A DNA stretch of 34,345 nucleotides, taken from IMG/VR virus record IMGVR_UViG_3300042465_004173, positions 1-34,345 of that record. The stretch is one strand, 5' to 3'. The position numbers and the translations under genes were made by a program. The notes under the pieces were generated by a model. That model was not told the origin of the DNA and searched no databases. It was given only the letters and a program-made list of their open reading frames with translations. Source of the DNA: a virus. This document shows, one piece after another, positions 20,062-28,585 of this stretch (position 1 is its first letter; every line of letters begins with the position of its first letter).

Positions 20062-22235
20062 TAGATGTCCAAAGGATTGTAAGAGATGATGTTTCCGCTT
20101 GATTGACCTGCCAAAATTCCTTGGCGAACTGTATCTACCAAAGCAGCACTGCTTCCAATTACGTTGCCAGCGTTCACTGTTACGTTAATCATTGGGCCAG
20201 CAATCGCACCTGAAGTTGGAATTGCACCATATTGGCTAGTTGGCGTGAAACCTACAACGGCACCCATTGTTGGTGTAGAGATAATCGGCCCTGTTGCATT
20301 TGAGGCTTCTTCAGCTCTACGGAAATCGCCAGGGTTACTGCGTGGAAATGCTCCTGGGAAGATGCCAGCATCTGCAAACTTTTCATTTGCTTTTCTTGCT
20401 CGCTCGGCAGCAGCAAGAGCAGCATCTGAGGCTGCAAGTGCATCTGCGGTGGCTTGGTCAATTTGGCTAATTGTTTCTCGCGTTTGTGGCGAAACCTGCC
20501 CTGTTGCTTGCAAGCTCTTGAGGTACTCATCAAGTTTTTTCTTGGCATTTTCCCAACTATTCGCAGCATCAAGCCCTAAATCCTTGCCAATAACAATGTT
20601 ATTGATGCCAGTGACTTCTTGAATATATTTGAGAACGAACTCTCTTGATTTGCCCCACTTGTAGGCAAGAGCATCAAGTTCGGTGCTTGAAATCTTATTA
20701 TCGTTGATGACGGCGAGAATGTCGGCATAACGCTGAGCCTGAACATTGCTTGCAAACTGCGCCTCAATGAAGGCGTACTGATTCTGAGTAAGCGCCTCAA
20801 TACCTAGAGCCTGTTGCTTAATAAGGTTGAGTCGAGCCGCCTCAAGTTGAATCGGATCATCTTCTTTTGTGGTGATGCCGAACTGCTCCTTGAGTTGCTT
20901 TCTAATTGCAACCAACTTCTTTTCTTCTTCAAGCGCCTTCTTTTGCTTTTCTGTTAAGTTACTTGTCGAAGAATTGTATTTATTGATTGCAGTTGTCGCT
21001 GAATTTGTAACACCTATATTTGCTTTTGTAGAGCCTGTCAAACCCTTTGTGGACTTGGTGACTTTATCAGTGCTTTTTGCGTTGAAGTCCATATAACGCT
21101 TGGTAACGAGTGCGGTAATACCTACTGCTGCAAGTGCAGTTGCGGCTGTTAGTGCGCTTGAACCGGCTGTTGCAAAGGCTAGGGCAATTCCAGTTCCTAT
21201 TGCTGTGGTGCGTAGGACTGCAAGAGTTGCAACAATTGTATTAAGAGATACGATGAAAGCAGCAACTTTATTCGCTACAAACATTCCAGCAATGATTCCG
21301 GCAAGAAGTTTGATTTTGCCTGTATTGTCCGTGACCCACTGCCCAAAGGCTAGTGCGCCTTCGAGTAATCTACGAAGAAAGACTGTGGCAGAGCGCAAAC
21401 CTTCTGATAGTTCATCTTTATTCAGATCAACCCATTCTTGGATGCGTGGCAAGACATCGCTAAGAAGGTATCCCGCAAATTCCTGAACTACAGGGAGAAG
21501 TGCTAATCCTAAACTTGCCTTGATATTCATATAAGAAGCATCTAGGCGTTGAAGTTGCGCTGCAACTGTGTCGTATTCACGAATTGCCTGACCTTGAGCA
21601 GCAGTGGTCTTTGCAATAATCATTTCAAATGCTGTTTGCGCTTCAGCAGCCTTAAGTAAATCACCCTCTAATTTACCTAGACCCTTTGCTGCAACGCGGG
21701 CATTGATGTCTGACTTCTTAATTGCAACGCCGTAACGCTCGATTGGGTTGTATTCACCCTTAAATGTCGAACTGAGCGCTTGAACTGCATCGGCAGTTGT
21801 ACCGCCGTAAGTTGCTGCTAAGTCTGCCGCTAACACCTGAAGAGTTTTTGTGCGGTCAATGGCATCTTCTTCAGATAAGCCTAAACCTTTGAGTTGAGTT
21901 CCTAATAATGCAGCATATCGAGCTGCATCTGCGGTTGAAAGACCATATTCGACCATTGATCTTGAAAAATCTTGCAGATTTTTTGAATTTTTCCCAAATA
22001 CTGCATCCAAAGCGCCGAATTGCTGTTGAATATCAGATGCTGCTTTAATTGAATCAATACCAATTTTAGTCGCAAAACCAGCAAAAGCAGCAGTAGCCAA
22101 GCCGAAAGCCCTAAAAGACTGCTTGGCAAACTTGTCAAAGTCTGCGCCTAACTTCTTAATATCCTTTTGAGCTTGCTTTGAACCCTTATCTGAATATTGG
22201 GTAAGGATGCGTGCGACTATTGCGCCTGTTGCCAT
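20061..22235 (-). CDS. Tape measure protein
   Basis: A 724-residue protein. The first 230 residues are helical with a phage tail tape-measure signature (FGALDAVFGKNSKNLQDF, ADAVQALSSTFKGEYNPIERYGV). Hydrophobic segments follow at about 310-385 (LLAGIIAGMFVANKV, AFIVSLNTIVATLAVL, and others), then helical Lys/Glu-rich repeats and a glycine-rich tail. Length usually scales with tail length, at about 1.5 angstrom per residue, suggesting a tail of roughly 110 nm. The first gene after the tail chaperone and the 193-residue gene, as usual. Confidence 0.9.
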   Translation of the reverse strand: MATGAIVARILTQYSDKGSKQAQKDIKKLGADFDKFAKQSFRAFGLATAAFAGFATKIGIDSIKAASDIQQQFGALDAVFGKNSKNLQDFSRSMVEYGLSTADAARYAALLGTQLKGLGLSEEDAIDRTKTLQVLAADLAATYGGTTADAVQALSSTFKGEYNPIERYGVAIKKSDINARVAAKGLGKLEGDLLKAAEAQTAFEMIIAKTTAAQGQAIREYDTVAAQLQRLDASYMNIKASLGLALLPVVQEFAGYLLSDVLPRIQEWVDLNKDELSEGLRSATVFLRRLLEGALAFGQWVTDNTGKIKLLAGIIAGMFVANKVAAFIVSLNTIVATLAVLRTTAIGTGIALAFATAGSSALTAATALAAVGITALVTKRYMDFNAKSTDKVTKSTKGLTGSTKANIGVTNSATTAINKYNSSTSNLTEKQKKALEEEKKLVAIRKQLKEQFGITTKEDDPIQLEAARLNLIKQQALGIEALTQNQYAFIEAQFASNVQAQRYADILAVINDNKISSTELDALAYKWGKSREFVLKYIQEVTGINNIVIGKDLGLDAANSWENAKKKLDEYLKSLQATGQVSPQTRETISQIDQATADALAASDAALAAAERARKANEKFADAGIFPGAFPRSNPGDFRRAEEASNATGPIISTPTMGAVVGFTPTSQYGAIPTSGAIAGPMINVTVNAGNVIGSSAALVDTVRQGILAGQSSGNIISYNPLDI

Positions 22236-22238
22236 TTG

Positions 22239-22820
22239 TTACCCCTTCTCTTTGTTCAAAGCTCGCTGTAAATCCTGTTTTGCATCATCAAGAGCCTTCG
22301 CGACATTGCGCTGAATTCGGTCTCCATCTTTATCTACTACCGACCAAATGAGGCGTGATGCTCTTTGAAATCTATTAGTTAATGTGCGCAAAAATTGAGC
22401 GCTTGAAGTTCGCGCTGCGCTTGGCTTTGCGTTACGTCCAGCAACTTCAAAAATTGCACCTGCCGCAGACTTATTTATCAACTTACCTGCGCTTGTAGTG
22501 TAGTCACCACGAACTCGACCCTGGGCTTTGGATTTAACGATTCCTGCTGCAACTTCGGCAGGTTTCCACCCAGGCCAACCAGCACCGCCGCGAGTGGATG
22601 AAGGTCGAGTTGGATTCGACTGTCTCCACCCACTCATCGGGGTGCCTGTACCTTGTGAATTGTCAATGCGAGCAACTATGGATCGTGCGCTACTTTCAGC
22701 GCTTGAAAGCTCAGAGTTTATGACCTTATTGAATCGCTTAACGGCATCCTTATCAAACTCTTTAAGAGCATCAATGGTTTCTTTGATACCTGTTAAAACG
22801 ATGACTTCTTTTTCAGCCAC
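22239..22820 (-). CDS. Tail-region protein of unknown function
   Basis: A 193-residue basic protein. A helical N terminus (KETIDALKEFDKDAVKRF), a Gly/Trp-rich middle (TPMSGWRQSNP, GGAGWPGWKP) and a helical C terminus are evident. It sits between the tail chaperone and the tape measure gene. It could be a minor tail or tail completion protein similar to the HK97 gp10 group, which is only a suggestion. The GTG start overlaps the stop of the frameshift product (TAGTG). Confidence 0.5.
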   Translation of the reverse strand: MAEKEVIVLTGIKETIDALKEFDKDAVKRFNKVINSELSSAESSARSIVARIDNSQGTGTPMSGWRQSNPTRPSSTRGGAGWPGWKPAEVAAGIVKSKAQGRVRGDYTTSAGKLINKSAAGAIFEVAGRNAKPSAARTSSAQFLRTLTNRFQRASRLIWSVVDKDGDRIQRNVAKALDDAKQDLQRALNKEKG

Positions 22821-23223
22821 TATTTACTCCGCGCTTTTTGTCTTTGTTTGAGGTAAATGACTATTGCTTCAAGCACTCCATCGGGTGAGTCTAGTAAATC
22901 CACCGGCGAAATGCCTGTTTCCACAGAGATTGCAGCAATGCTGTATGTTAAAGATTCTCTGTGGATTCGGAATTTGGGTCTGAGGTCAATGATGCGCTTT
23001 CAAGGGTATCCATAAATCCACCCTCAAAAGGCTTAACAACAACCCCTGCTTCTCTCATCGCGTGCCATCCAAGCCAATAAATAAATTCAATGCGACCTTC
23101 TTCAAGAAGTTTCGCAAAGCCTTTATTGAACTTTTGTTCAAACGCGATGATGGTGCGTGGTCGCAGAGGATATGTATTTTCCTCTGCGCCAGCGACCTTA
23201 ACTTTTACTGATAATCCATCCAT
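22820..23223 (-). CDS. Tail assembly chaperone, -1 frameshift product (G-T type)
   Basis: Reading the first 84 codons of the shorter gene, slipping back one base on C CCA AAT, and continuing in the -1 frame gives a 134-residue fusion whose extra 50 residues run FRIHRESLTYSIAA... to ...KQRQKARSK and stop at 22820. That tail has the composition of genuine protein. The slip site fits X XXY YYZ exactly and lies 22 bases before the stop of the normal frame, as in lambda G/GT. The fusion would recruit the tape measure and major tail proteins during tail assembly. Confidence 0.85.
22948..23223 (-). CDS. Tail assembly chaperone, short (G-type) product
   Basis: A 91-residue protein lying between the major tail protein and tape measure genes, where the G gene is found in siphophages. 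Visible features: a basic beta start (DGLSVKVKVAG), helical middle (FEQKFNKGFAKLLEEG, FIYWLGWHAMREAG) and acidic C terminus (SDPNSESTENL). It is made when no frameshift occurs. Confidence 0.82.
   Translation of the reverse strand: MDGLSVKVKVAGAEENTYPLRPRTIIAFEQKFNKGFAKLLEEGRIEFIYWLGWHAMREAGVVVKPFEGGFMDTLESASLTSDPNSESTENL
22972..22978 (-). promoter_or_regulatory. Programmed -1 frameshift site (CCCAAAT)
   Basis: On the minus strand C CCA AAT stands in the correct phase of the tail chaperone frame (X XXY YYZ). The new frame is open for 50 more codons. A hairpin downstream was not clearly seen, so the efficiency is unknown. Confidence 0.8.
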
Positions 23224-23243
23224 CTTACTTCCCCCTTAGTTGA

Positions 23244-23657
23244 TTATGCTGATGTTGTTTTTGTGATTGCGCCTGAAATCGGCCAAGTCACAGATGCAGT
23301 TGCCAATTCTCCAACTGCTCCGTTGAGTGGAGTCCACTCGGAGACAAGTGCAGAGAAGGCATATTGAGGATTTGTAGTCGCAACTGTTGTTGCTACTGGC
23401 TTCACCTTGATAGTGACCGCAGTTCCTAGCAGTGGGTAAATGATTGATTCCACTGATCCGCTTGCAAAATCCTGATGGAATTCAAGCGTTACAGAGTTAT
23501 CTGCCAATCCCGCAATTCTAGTTTTCGCAGTATTTCCGAAACTTGTGGTCTCGACAATATCGTGAGTGGTATTAAGAGTGATGCTTGAAATATGGTCGCT
23601 CAAATCATTGGATGTACCAAAGATTACTGAAGCGTTAGTAAGTACGATTCTTGCCAT
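23244..23657 (-). CDS. Major tail protein paralogue 2
   Basis: A 137-residue protein. It shares with the next gene MARIVLT at the start, LSDHISSIT, VTLEFHQDFA, NPQY(A/T)FSAL and SEWTPLNGA(V/I)GEL, and ends VTWPISGAITK. The tandem pair lies just before the tail chaperone, the usual place of the major tail protein. It could be a second tube subunit, a decoration form or a recent duplicate. The GA-rich boundary to its upstream twin touches at 23657. Confidence 0.82.
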   Translation of the reverse strand: MARIVLTNASVIFGTSNDLSDHISSITLNTTHDIVETTSFGNTAKTRIAGLADNSVTLEFHQDFASGSVESIIYPLLGTAVTIKVKPVATTVATTNPQYAFSALVSEWTPLNGAVGELATASVTWPISGAITKTTSA

Positions 23658-24076
23658 TATGCAACCGCCTTAGTAATTGCGCCTGAAATCGGCCAAGTTA
23701 CGGATGCAGTTGATAGTTCACCAATAGCTCCGTTGAGTGGAGTCCATTCTGAGCAAAGAGCAGAGAATGTGTATTGTGGATTTGTAGCACCGACTGAAGC
23801 AGATGTTGGGCGAACCACAATCTGTGTAACTGTGCCAATAAGCGTTGTTGTGCCATTGATTGTTGCCTCAACGTTTGCTGCTGCAAAATCTTGATGAAAC
23901 TCAAGAGTTACTGAGTTATCTTCCAAGCCACCGATGCGTGTTTTGGCGGCAGTTGATGAAAACGCTGAAGTTTCGACAACATCAATGCTTTCTGAGATTG
24001 TGATTGATGCGATGTGGTCTGAGAGATTAACTCCGTTGATTGTCACAAAGGCATCTGTTAGGACTATGCGTGCCAT
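23657..24076 (-). CDS. Major tail protein paralogue 1
   Basis: A 139-residue beta-rich protein that is likely the main tail-tube subunit, closely similar to its downstream neighbour. The core is VNLSDHIASITI, KTRIGGLEDNSVTLEFHQDF and CSEWTPLNGAIGEL. It starts in a TAATG overlap with the small 55-residue gene upstream. Length and position fit short siphophage tube proteins. Confidence 0.85.
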   Translation of the reverse strand: MARIVLTDAFVTINGVNLSDHIASITISESIDVVETSAFSSTAAKTRIGGLEDNSVTLEFHQDFAAANVEATINGTTTLIGTVTQIVVRPTSASVGATNPQYTFSALCSEWTPLNGAIGELSTASVTWPISGAITKAVA

Positions 24077-24243
24077 TATTTAGTTGCTCCTTCGGTTGCT
24101 GGTACTGGCTTAGCGGTTGAATCTGAAATGTGACCTGCACCAATAAGTGCTTCTACATTGAGTTCAACCAAATCTTTTTCGGTGAGTGATTCACCCTTCT
24201 TCTTGCCGCAAACCTCAAGGTCTGAGGTAACTATGTAGCTCAT
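24076..24243 (-). CDS. Small head-tail region protein
   Basis: A 55-residue protein, MSYIVTSDLEVCGKKKGESL..., with a lysine cluster, LTEKDLVELNVEALIGAGHI, and a Pro/Ala-rich tail. Similar short proteins with an LNVEALIxAGHI segment occur beside head-tail genes of actinophages. It joins the major tail gene through a TAATG overlap. Function unknown. Confidence 0.65.
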   Translation of the reverse strand: MSYIVTSDLEVCGKKKGESLTEKDLVELNVEALIGAGHISDSTAKPVPATEGATK

Positions 24244-24252
24244 TTGTTCTCC

Positions 24253-24648
24253 TTATCCCCAAATTGTGAGGCTGAATCGGTATGAAAGAAATGTGACATC
24301 ACCCTGCAAGTAGGTACCTGCTTCGGCTCTTGTCACCCGTAATGTATTTACTGCTCCCCCAAGGGTTCGATCCGCTTCAATCGCTGTCTTAATTGATTTT
24401 GCGCCTGAACCCAAATAATCATCCAACTGATTCTGACTCGAACGAGCATCAAATCGTTGAACAATCACATAAACATCAACATTTGCGATGTCTAAACCTC
24501 GCGCATTGTCAATATCAAATGTGAAATCTAATTGACCAACTACCGCGCCAGGCGGTGTTACTTGGTCGGGGATTACATCCCACACGCGCAAACCTGTGAT
24601 GGTCGCTAGACGTGTTTTAAGCCCTGCTCTTACGTTGCCAACAATCAT
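24253..24648 (-). CDS. Probable tail terminator protein
   Basis: A 131-residue mixed alpha/beta protein lying between the connector and the major tail genes, the position of the tail terminator. The ITGLRVWDVIPDQVTPPGAVVG segment and the LSYRFSLTIWG end are typical of short siphophage tail-terminator or completion proteins. Only position and weak pattern support the call. Confidence 0.6.
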   Translation of the reverse strand: MIVGNVRAGLKTRLATITGLRVWDVIPDQVTPPGAVVGQLDFTFDIDNARGLDIANVDVYVIVQRFDARSSQNQLDDYLGSGAKSIKTAIEADRTLGGAVNTLRVTRAEAGTYLQGDVTFLSYRFSLTIWG

Positions 24649-25257
24649 TTAGTAAGCAACCCCTTTGCGCCTACGGAATGGGCGGCAGAGAACTTCAACA
24701 TCTGCATCAAGGCGGGAAGATAAGCGAACTACACCCAAATCAGGCGCACCGGCAATACCGAATGGAGATTGACGGCGTGCGAAGAGGCGTGAGGATTGGA
24801 GAAGCGTTGCCATTGAGATTTCGGCAGGAACCGCGTTCCAACCCCAAATGCCTTTCACGCGTACTGACTGAGGCAATGGGTAAGGATAAAGATACGATCC
24901 TGTGGCAAGGATGCGAGTGAAAGGCCAACCCTTGCGTGGTGCGTTCACCGGCTCAACTAGATAATCGGATGTGGCGAAAACTGTTGAATATGTTTGGTCA
25001 AAGGCGGCATCAATAGCAACCTCTGTTATTTGATAAACGTCATCAATCATCAAAACTGTAATATCTTGAGGCGTGTAATAGCGCGAAACAGGTGATTGTG
25101 TAGTGCCATCTCTGTAAAAGAATCGCTCGGTATAGTCATCAATCATTCGACTTGCAGCCGTAATCGCTGCCTCAAGAGCTGTATCATCTACGCTGTCGGT
25201 GATACCCAATGATGCTTTTAGTTCAGCCAGTGTGGTGTAGCAGTTAGTTAGAGCCAC
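24649..25257 (-). CDS. Head-tail connector protein (gp6-like)
   Basis: A 202-residue protein. The N terminus LKASLGITDSVDDTALEAAITAASRMIDDYTERFF matches the connector/adaptor family of HK97 gp6 type, which binds to the portal as a ring. The rest is beta-rich. It has a GTG start, with GAGG seven bases upstream, and follows a small basic ORF. Assignment as an adaptor is good; precise fold cannot be judged. Confidence 0.75.
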   Translation of the reverse strand: MALTNCYTTLAELKASLGITDSVDDTALEAAITAASRMIDDYTERFFYRDGTTQSPVSRYYTPQDITVLMIDDVYQITEVAIDAAFDQTYSTVFATSDYLVEPVNAPRKGWPFTRILATGSYLYPYPLPQSVRVKGIWGWNAVPAEISMATLLQSSRLFARRQSPFGIAGAPDLGVVRLSSRLDADVEVLCRPFRRRKGVAY

Positions 25258-25369
25258 GCTTTAACCTCATCTCTGCCTTTGGCAGTATCGCTTTTTCAAG
25301 TTGCGGTAGCGCCGTTGCCGTTTCTTTTGGCTTAGGCTTTCTGCGCAAAATCTTCTTTATTATTTCCAA
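25244..25369 (-). CDS. Possible small basic protein
   Basis: A 41-residue ORF with a TTG start and a Lys/Arg-rich sequence (LEIIKKILRRKPKPKET at the start, ending RLKRGSN). It overlaps the ends of both neighbouring genes, and AAGAG lies two bases before the TTG. The nonstandard start and small size make it uncertain, but it fills an otherwise empty 100-base gap and is free of stops. Confidence 0.35.
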   Translation of the reverse strand: MEIIKKILRRKPKPKETATALPQLEKAILPKAEMRLKRGSN

Positions 25370-26037
25370 TGCTCTTGGTGTCTTTCATCTAGCCAATACG
25401 ATTTTTGATGCGGTAGAACTGCGCCTGTATTAACGTGGATTGGAAAACCTAATGAGCGAATTCTACGCGAAAAGAGTAAATCTTCACCGATCCATTCGCC
25501 GTTGATAGGCCCATCAAAGAACCAACACCAATCTGTGCCTTGGTGCGGATTAGCGTTCTCTCGCATTGCCTCAAGCACGCTTCGGTGAACTAGCAAGCAG
25601 CCTGTTCCTGCGGCATCAATCTCAAAAACTGAATTCTTGTCATAATTGTAAAGAGGCAGGAATCCTTCAGGAACATCTTGAAAGATTGCTGGCACCGGCT
25701 TTGGGTATAAAGCACCCTCGACTCCGAACCCTGCGAAAACTAGACCCGCAACAACTGGGCGGTCTTTATCGTGTGCGGTTTCAATCAACTTATCGAAGGC
25801 ATCGAGCGTTAATTGTTCATCGCTATCAAGGAAGAGAAGCCAATCAGACTTCGTTTCCAAAAATTGTTTTACTACTCGGTTGCGCTGCTTTGAAAGCAAG
25901 CCTGAACCTTTGACCCTAACAAACGGCCCTAGCCGTGTGGATCGTGCTTGAACGAGCTGAATCAACCTATAAGCGAACGCCCCATTGACTGTTCCTGGGT
26001 CGCACGAACCGATTGAAACTGTATGACCTGACTTCAT
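25360..26037 (-). CDS. GT-A glycosyltransferase inside the head gene cluster
   Basis: A 225-residue protein with GT-A features: a beta/alpha start (HTVSIGSCDP, a little unusual), SKQRNRVVKQFL, DWLLFLDSDEQL with an acidic D-S-D metal site and, near the end, GEDLLFSRRIRSLG and IHVNTGAVLPHQK. I use the ATG at 26037, since GGGGGAATCT lies just upstream; a longer reading would cover the terminator. It lies between the capsid and the connector genes, so it may glycosylate a virion protein, probably the capsid. Confidence 0.78.
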   Translation of the reverse strand: MKSGHTVSIGSCDPGTVNGAFAYRLIQLVQARSTRLGPFVRVKGSGLLSKQRNRVVKQFLETKSDWLLFLDSDEQLTLDAFDKLIETAHDKDRPVVAGLVFAGFGVEGALYPKPVPAIFQDVPEGFLPLYNYDKNSVFEIDAAGTGCLLVHRSVLEAMRENANPHQGTDWCWFFDGPINGEWIGEDLLFSRRIRSLGFPIHVNTGAVLPHQKSYWLDERHQEHWK

Positions 26038-26053
26038 AGATTCCCCCGAATCT
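26038..26053 (-). promoter_or_regulatory. Hairpin holding the ribosome site of the glycosyltransferase
   Basis: AGATTC and GAATCT (6 bp, perfect) enclose four C, which on the minus strand puts the G-rich ribosome site in a four-base loop one codon before the ATG. It would tie translation to mRNA folding. Short, but unusually exact. Confidence 0.4.
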
Positions 26054-26060
26054 TTAAGAA

Positions 26061-26102
26061 GTGTGGGCGAGAGCAATCGGGGGGAACTACTCCCGCCCAC
26101 AC
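26061..26102 (-). terminator. Stem-loop after the capsid gene, possible partial terminator
   Basis: GTGTGGGCG and CGCCCACAC form a perfect 9-bp stem with a 24-base loop, starting about 20 bases after the capsid stop. The tract after it on the minus strand is TTCTT, weak. It may cut down transcription of the tail genes relative to capsid, or stabilise the capsid mRNA. Confidence 0.5.
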
Positions 26103-26121
26103 AATTTGTTACTTTCTCAGA

Positions 26122-27471
26122 TTAGAAAGTTGGTGCTACTAAACCAGTGCCTGAGATGATTGAGGCAGCAAGTGGATAACGCTCTGCTGAAGCAGCAGCG
26201 TATCCGTAGATGACTGACTTAATCTGTAGCTTGTCTGCGCCAGTTGCATCGAATGACAATGCGAATGGTGCGCCAGGCTGTTCCCAAAGGTGGAATTCAG
26301 GTGCTGAAACGCAATAGATTTCATCCTGGTTTGTTGCTGCTCCAAGATTTGTCAAAACGTTTGCATCTGCGATGATAGGCAAGCCCATCAACTGATAGCC
26401 AGTGTTTCCGTATCCGACAACACCTGCACCTGCGGCAACTCCGTTCATAGTGCCGTTAATTGCTGGCACTACTAATGGGCGGCCTGTGGTGTCTGTTGCA
26501 GCGAGAAGGAACGCTAGACGGCGTGGGTGCATTACCCAGTGTGTTGGTGTAACAAATGCGTTTGATTGAATTTGCTGAATCGCATCTGCGAGCTTTGGAT
26601 AGAGAAGTGCAACTGTTGGTGTTGTCGCTGTGAATGTGATTGCGTTTCCACCTGAAGCACGAAGGCCCTTGATTGTTCCTGAAGTACCTGCACCATTGAG
26701 GATTTGGTTATCAAGAGTTGTGTGCCAAGAACGGATGAGGTCTGCGATGATGAATGAATCAACACCTGTACCGCGTTCGATTGCCTGACGTGATACATCT
26801 TGCTGTCCGGCGATTGTACGAACGTTGATTGTAAGTAGTGTGTCATCAACATCTGTCTCTGATACTGCATCATTCTGTGTTACCTGTACGGCTGTAGATG
26901 AACCTGTTGTCATTCTAGAGATATTCAGGGTCATACCAGCAGCAGGAAGTGTGTGCTTTGTTGTTGCGAAATCCGCAGTTGGGCGGCCTGCGCGAGCGAG
27001 TGGTGCTGCGAGATCGGTTAGGTACTGTGGAACAACGAGACCTGAGAAGTTAGATGTATCAACATCACGGCGCTCGATTGACTCTTCGCGTGTGTGGCGA
27101 GCTAGGCGCTCTTTCGCAGAATAATCTCCACGAATTTCAGCAGCATAAACATCCTTAACGAATGAGTTTTCTGAACGCTCTGAGTATGTGCGTGCCTCAG
27201 AAACAATCTTTGCTCCACCAACTGCTGCTGGCATTGCGATTGTTGCTACTGCTGCGCGTGCTTCGTTTGCCTTTGTATCTGCATCAGCCTGTGTCTTGAA
27301 CTTTTCAATCTTTGAATCTAGTGAGCGTGACTCTTCTACGAGAGCATCAACCTTTTCGGTTTCTTCTGCGGTAAGGTCGGTACGATTCTCTGCTGCTACT
27401 GCTTCGAGAACTGCATCCATTTCAGCCTTAACTGCATCACGGCGCTCAATTACTTTGTCAAGAAATGACAT
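26122..27471 (-). CDS. Major capsid protein (HK97 fold)
   Basis: A 449-residue protein of the phage capsid family. The first 105 residues are a charged helical region (delta domain/scaffold: DKVIERRDAVKAEMDAVLEAV and later VEESRSLDSKIEKFKTQ). The mature shell part starts after about 120 residues with segments such as VVPQYLTDLAAPLARAGRP, and the C terminus (TGLVAPTF). The delta domain is probably removed by the prohead protease encoded upstream. A good SD, AAGGAG, lies upstream of the ATG. Confidence 0.92.
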   Translation of the reverse strand: MSFLDKVIERRDAVKAEMDAVLEAVAAENRTDLTAEETEKVDALVEESRSLDSKIEKFKTQADADTKANEARAAVATIAMPAAVGGAKIVSEARTYSERSENSFVKDVYAAEIRGDYSAKERLARHTREESIERRDVDTSNFSGLVVPQYLTDLAAPLARAGRPTADFATTKHTLPAAGMTLNISRMTTGSSTAVQVTQNDAVSETDVDDTLLTINVRTIAGQQDVSRQAIERGTGVDSFIIADLIRSWHTTLDNQILNGAGTSGTIKGLRASGGNAITFTATTPTVALLYPKLADAIQQIQSNAFVTPTHWVMHPRRLAFLLAATDTTGRPLVVPAINGTMNGVAAGAGVVGYGNTGYQLMGLPIIADANVLTNLGAATNQDEIYCVSAPEFHLWEQPGAPFALSFDATGADKLQIKSVIYGYAAASAERYPLAASIISGTGLVAPTF

Positions 27472-27565
27472 TTGTTTTGCTCCTTATGAGTTTGGTTTTT
27501 GGTTGAGGTGGTGGCGATGATTCTTCACGGCGCTTTTAGGGTGTGAGATTCGCTCCGACTTCGAT

Positions 27566-27582
27566 CCGCAGATTTTCTGCGG
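27566..27582. repeat. Hairpin downstream of the prohead protease gene
   Basis: CCGCAG and CTGCGG (6 bp) close a 5-base loop, a few bases after the protease stop and about 95 bases before the capsid start. No U-run follows on the minus strand. Possibly a transcript processing or pausing site. Confidence 0.3.
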
Positions 27583-27586
27583 AAAA

Positions 27587-28585
27587 CTATTTTGTGTTGT
27601 TGATAATTGCTTTGGCTAAGCGCAAAGAAATCTTGCGAGCTGCTTCTTCAGGACTTGGCTCATTTAATGGCTCAATCGCTCTCAAGGTTGAGGCTTTATG
27701 GCCGACAAGAGTTTCTGTGGCTTCCCAGCCGTCTCGAACTTCTTGATAAATACGAATCAAGATTGCAGGATCATCCTCTTCGGCGGTAATTGAGAAGTCT
27801 GTGCCTGGTATTCCTAGAACGCCCTCGCGCATAACGTGTTCAATTCTTCCGCGAGCTGTGCCGCCTGAAGAATCCCACTCTACGAAATCGCCAACAACAT
27901 CAACTGCGCGAGTTGATTCTTCTTCTTCTTCCTCATACTCGCCTTCACCCATCAAGAGAGCCATCATCTCAACGGCTCGCATAACGTATTCGTGACCTTC
28001 CTTGAGGTCGCTAAAGACTGTTTGAAGCACTGCCAAAGATTCGCCGGTAACTTCGCGACCTTCTTTGACTGCCATAATCGCCTTGCGGAGTTCTTCACGC
28101 GCTTCAACTGAAGTTGTTGGGTAGGCAGGATATGTGACAACTGAAACGTCACCATCTGCAAGCGAGAGTTCGGTGAGAAGGCGCTCGGTGCGACCTTCAT
28201 TCCACTTTTGACGAATCACACGGAAAGCGAAGCTCATCTGATCCAAATCTCCGCGCTGAACCAAAGTGTAGAGGTCGCGCCCTTCTTGGGTGTCTGCGAT
28301 AACCGCATCCATATAAAGACCGCGCTCATCTTCGCTAAGTGTGAGTGTGCCGTTCTTTGTGCGAGCTAAAGGCAAGCCTTCGTGGTTGATGAGCAAACGC
28401 ACATCGGGGGTTTCGCTTAGGGTCTTGCGGAAAGCGCCAGGTGCGATTCGCTCTACGAATGGCAATGGCACTGAATTATCGTTGAAAACTGCGGCATATC
28501 CTGAAAGGCGCATTGTGCCATCGTCTGCTTGGCGTGCCTCAACATCCTGCACTGTATAAGTACGGCGTTCGATTTTTTTGCTCAT
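27587..28585 (-). CDS. Prohead protease, internal-start form
   Basis: In-frame ATG at 28585 gives 332 residues beginning MSKKIERRTYTVQDVE, the usual start of an S78 protease, with AAGGAG and a four-base spacing. The full-length form begins 177 codons earlier. It would yield a standard-size protease without the N-terminal domain. Which form is used, or whether both are made, cannot be told from sequence. Confidence 0.65.
   Translation of the reverse strand: MSKKIERRTYTVQDVEARQADDGTMRLSGYAAVFNDNSVPLPFVERIAPGAFRKTLSETPDVRLLINHEGLPLARTKNGTLTLSEDERGLYMDAVIADTQEGRDLYTLVQRGDLDQMSFAFRVIRQKWNEGRTERLLTELSLADGDVSVVTYPAYPTTSVEAREELRKAIMAVKEGREVTGESLAVLQTVFSDLKEGHEYVMRAVEMMALLMGEGEYEEEEEESTRAVDVVGDFVEWDSSGGTARGRIEHVMREGVLGIPGTDFSITAEEDDPAILIRIYQEVRDGWEATETLVGHKASTLRAIEPLNEPSPEEAARKISLRLAKAIINNTK

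Noticed and set aside
27188-27520. Plus-strand ORF opposite the capsid gene
   Set aside because: Antisense shadow of a highly biased coding region, with Ser/Arg/Ala-rich content typical of that.
27566-27582. Rho-independent terminator after the protease gene
   Set aside because: The stem is short and no U-tract follows on the minus strand.
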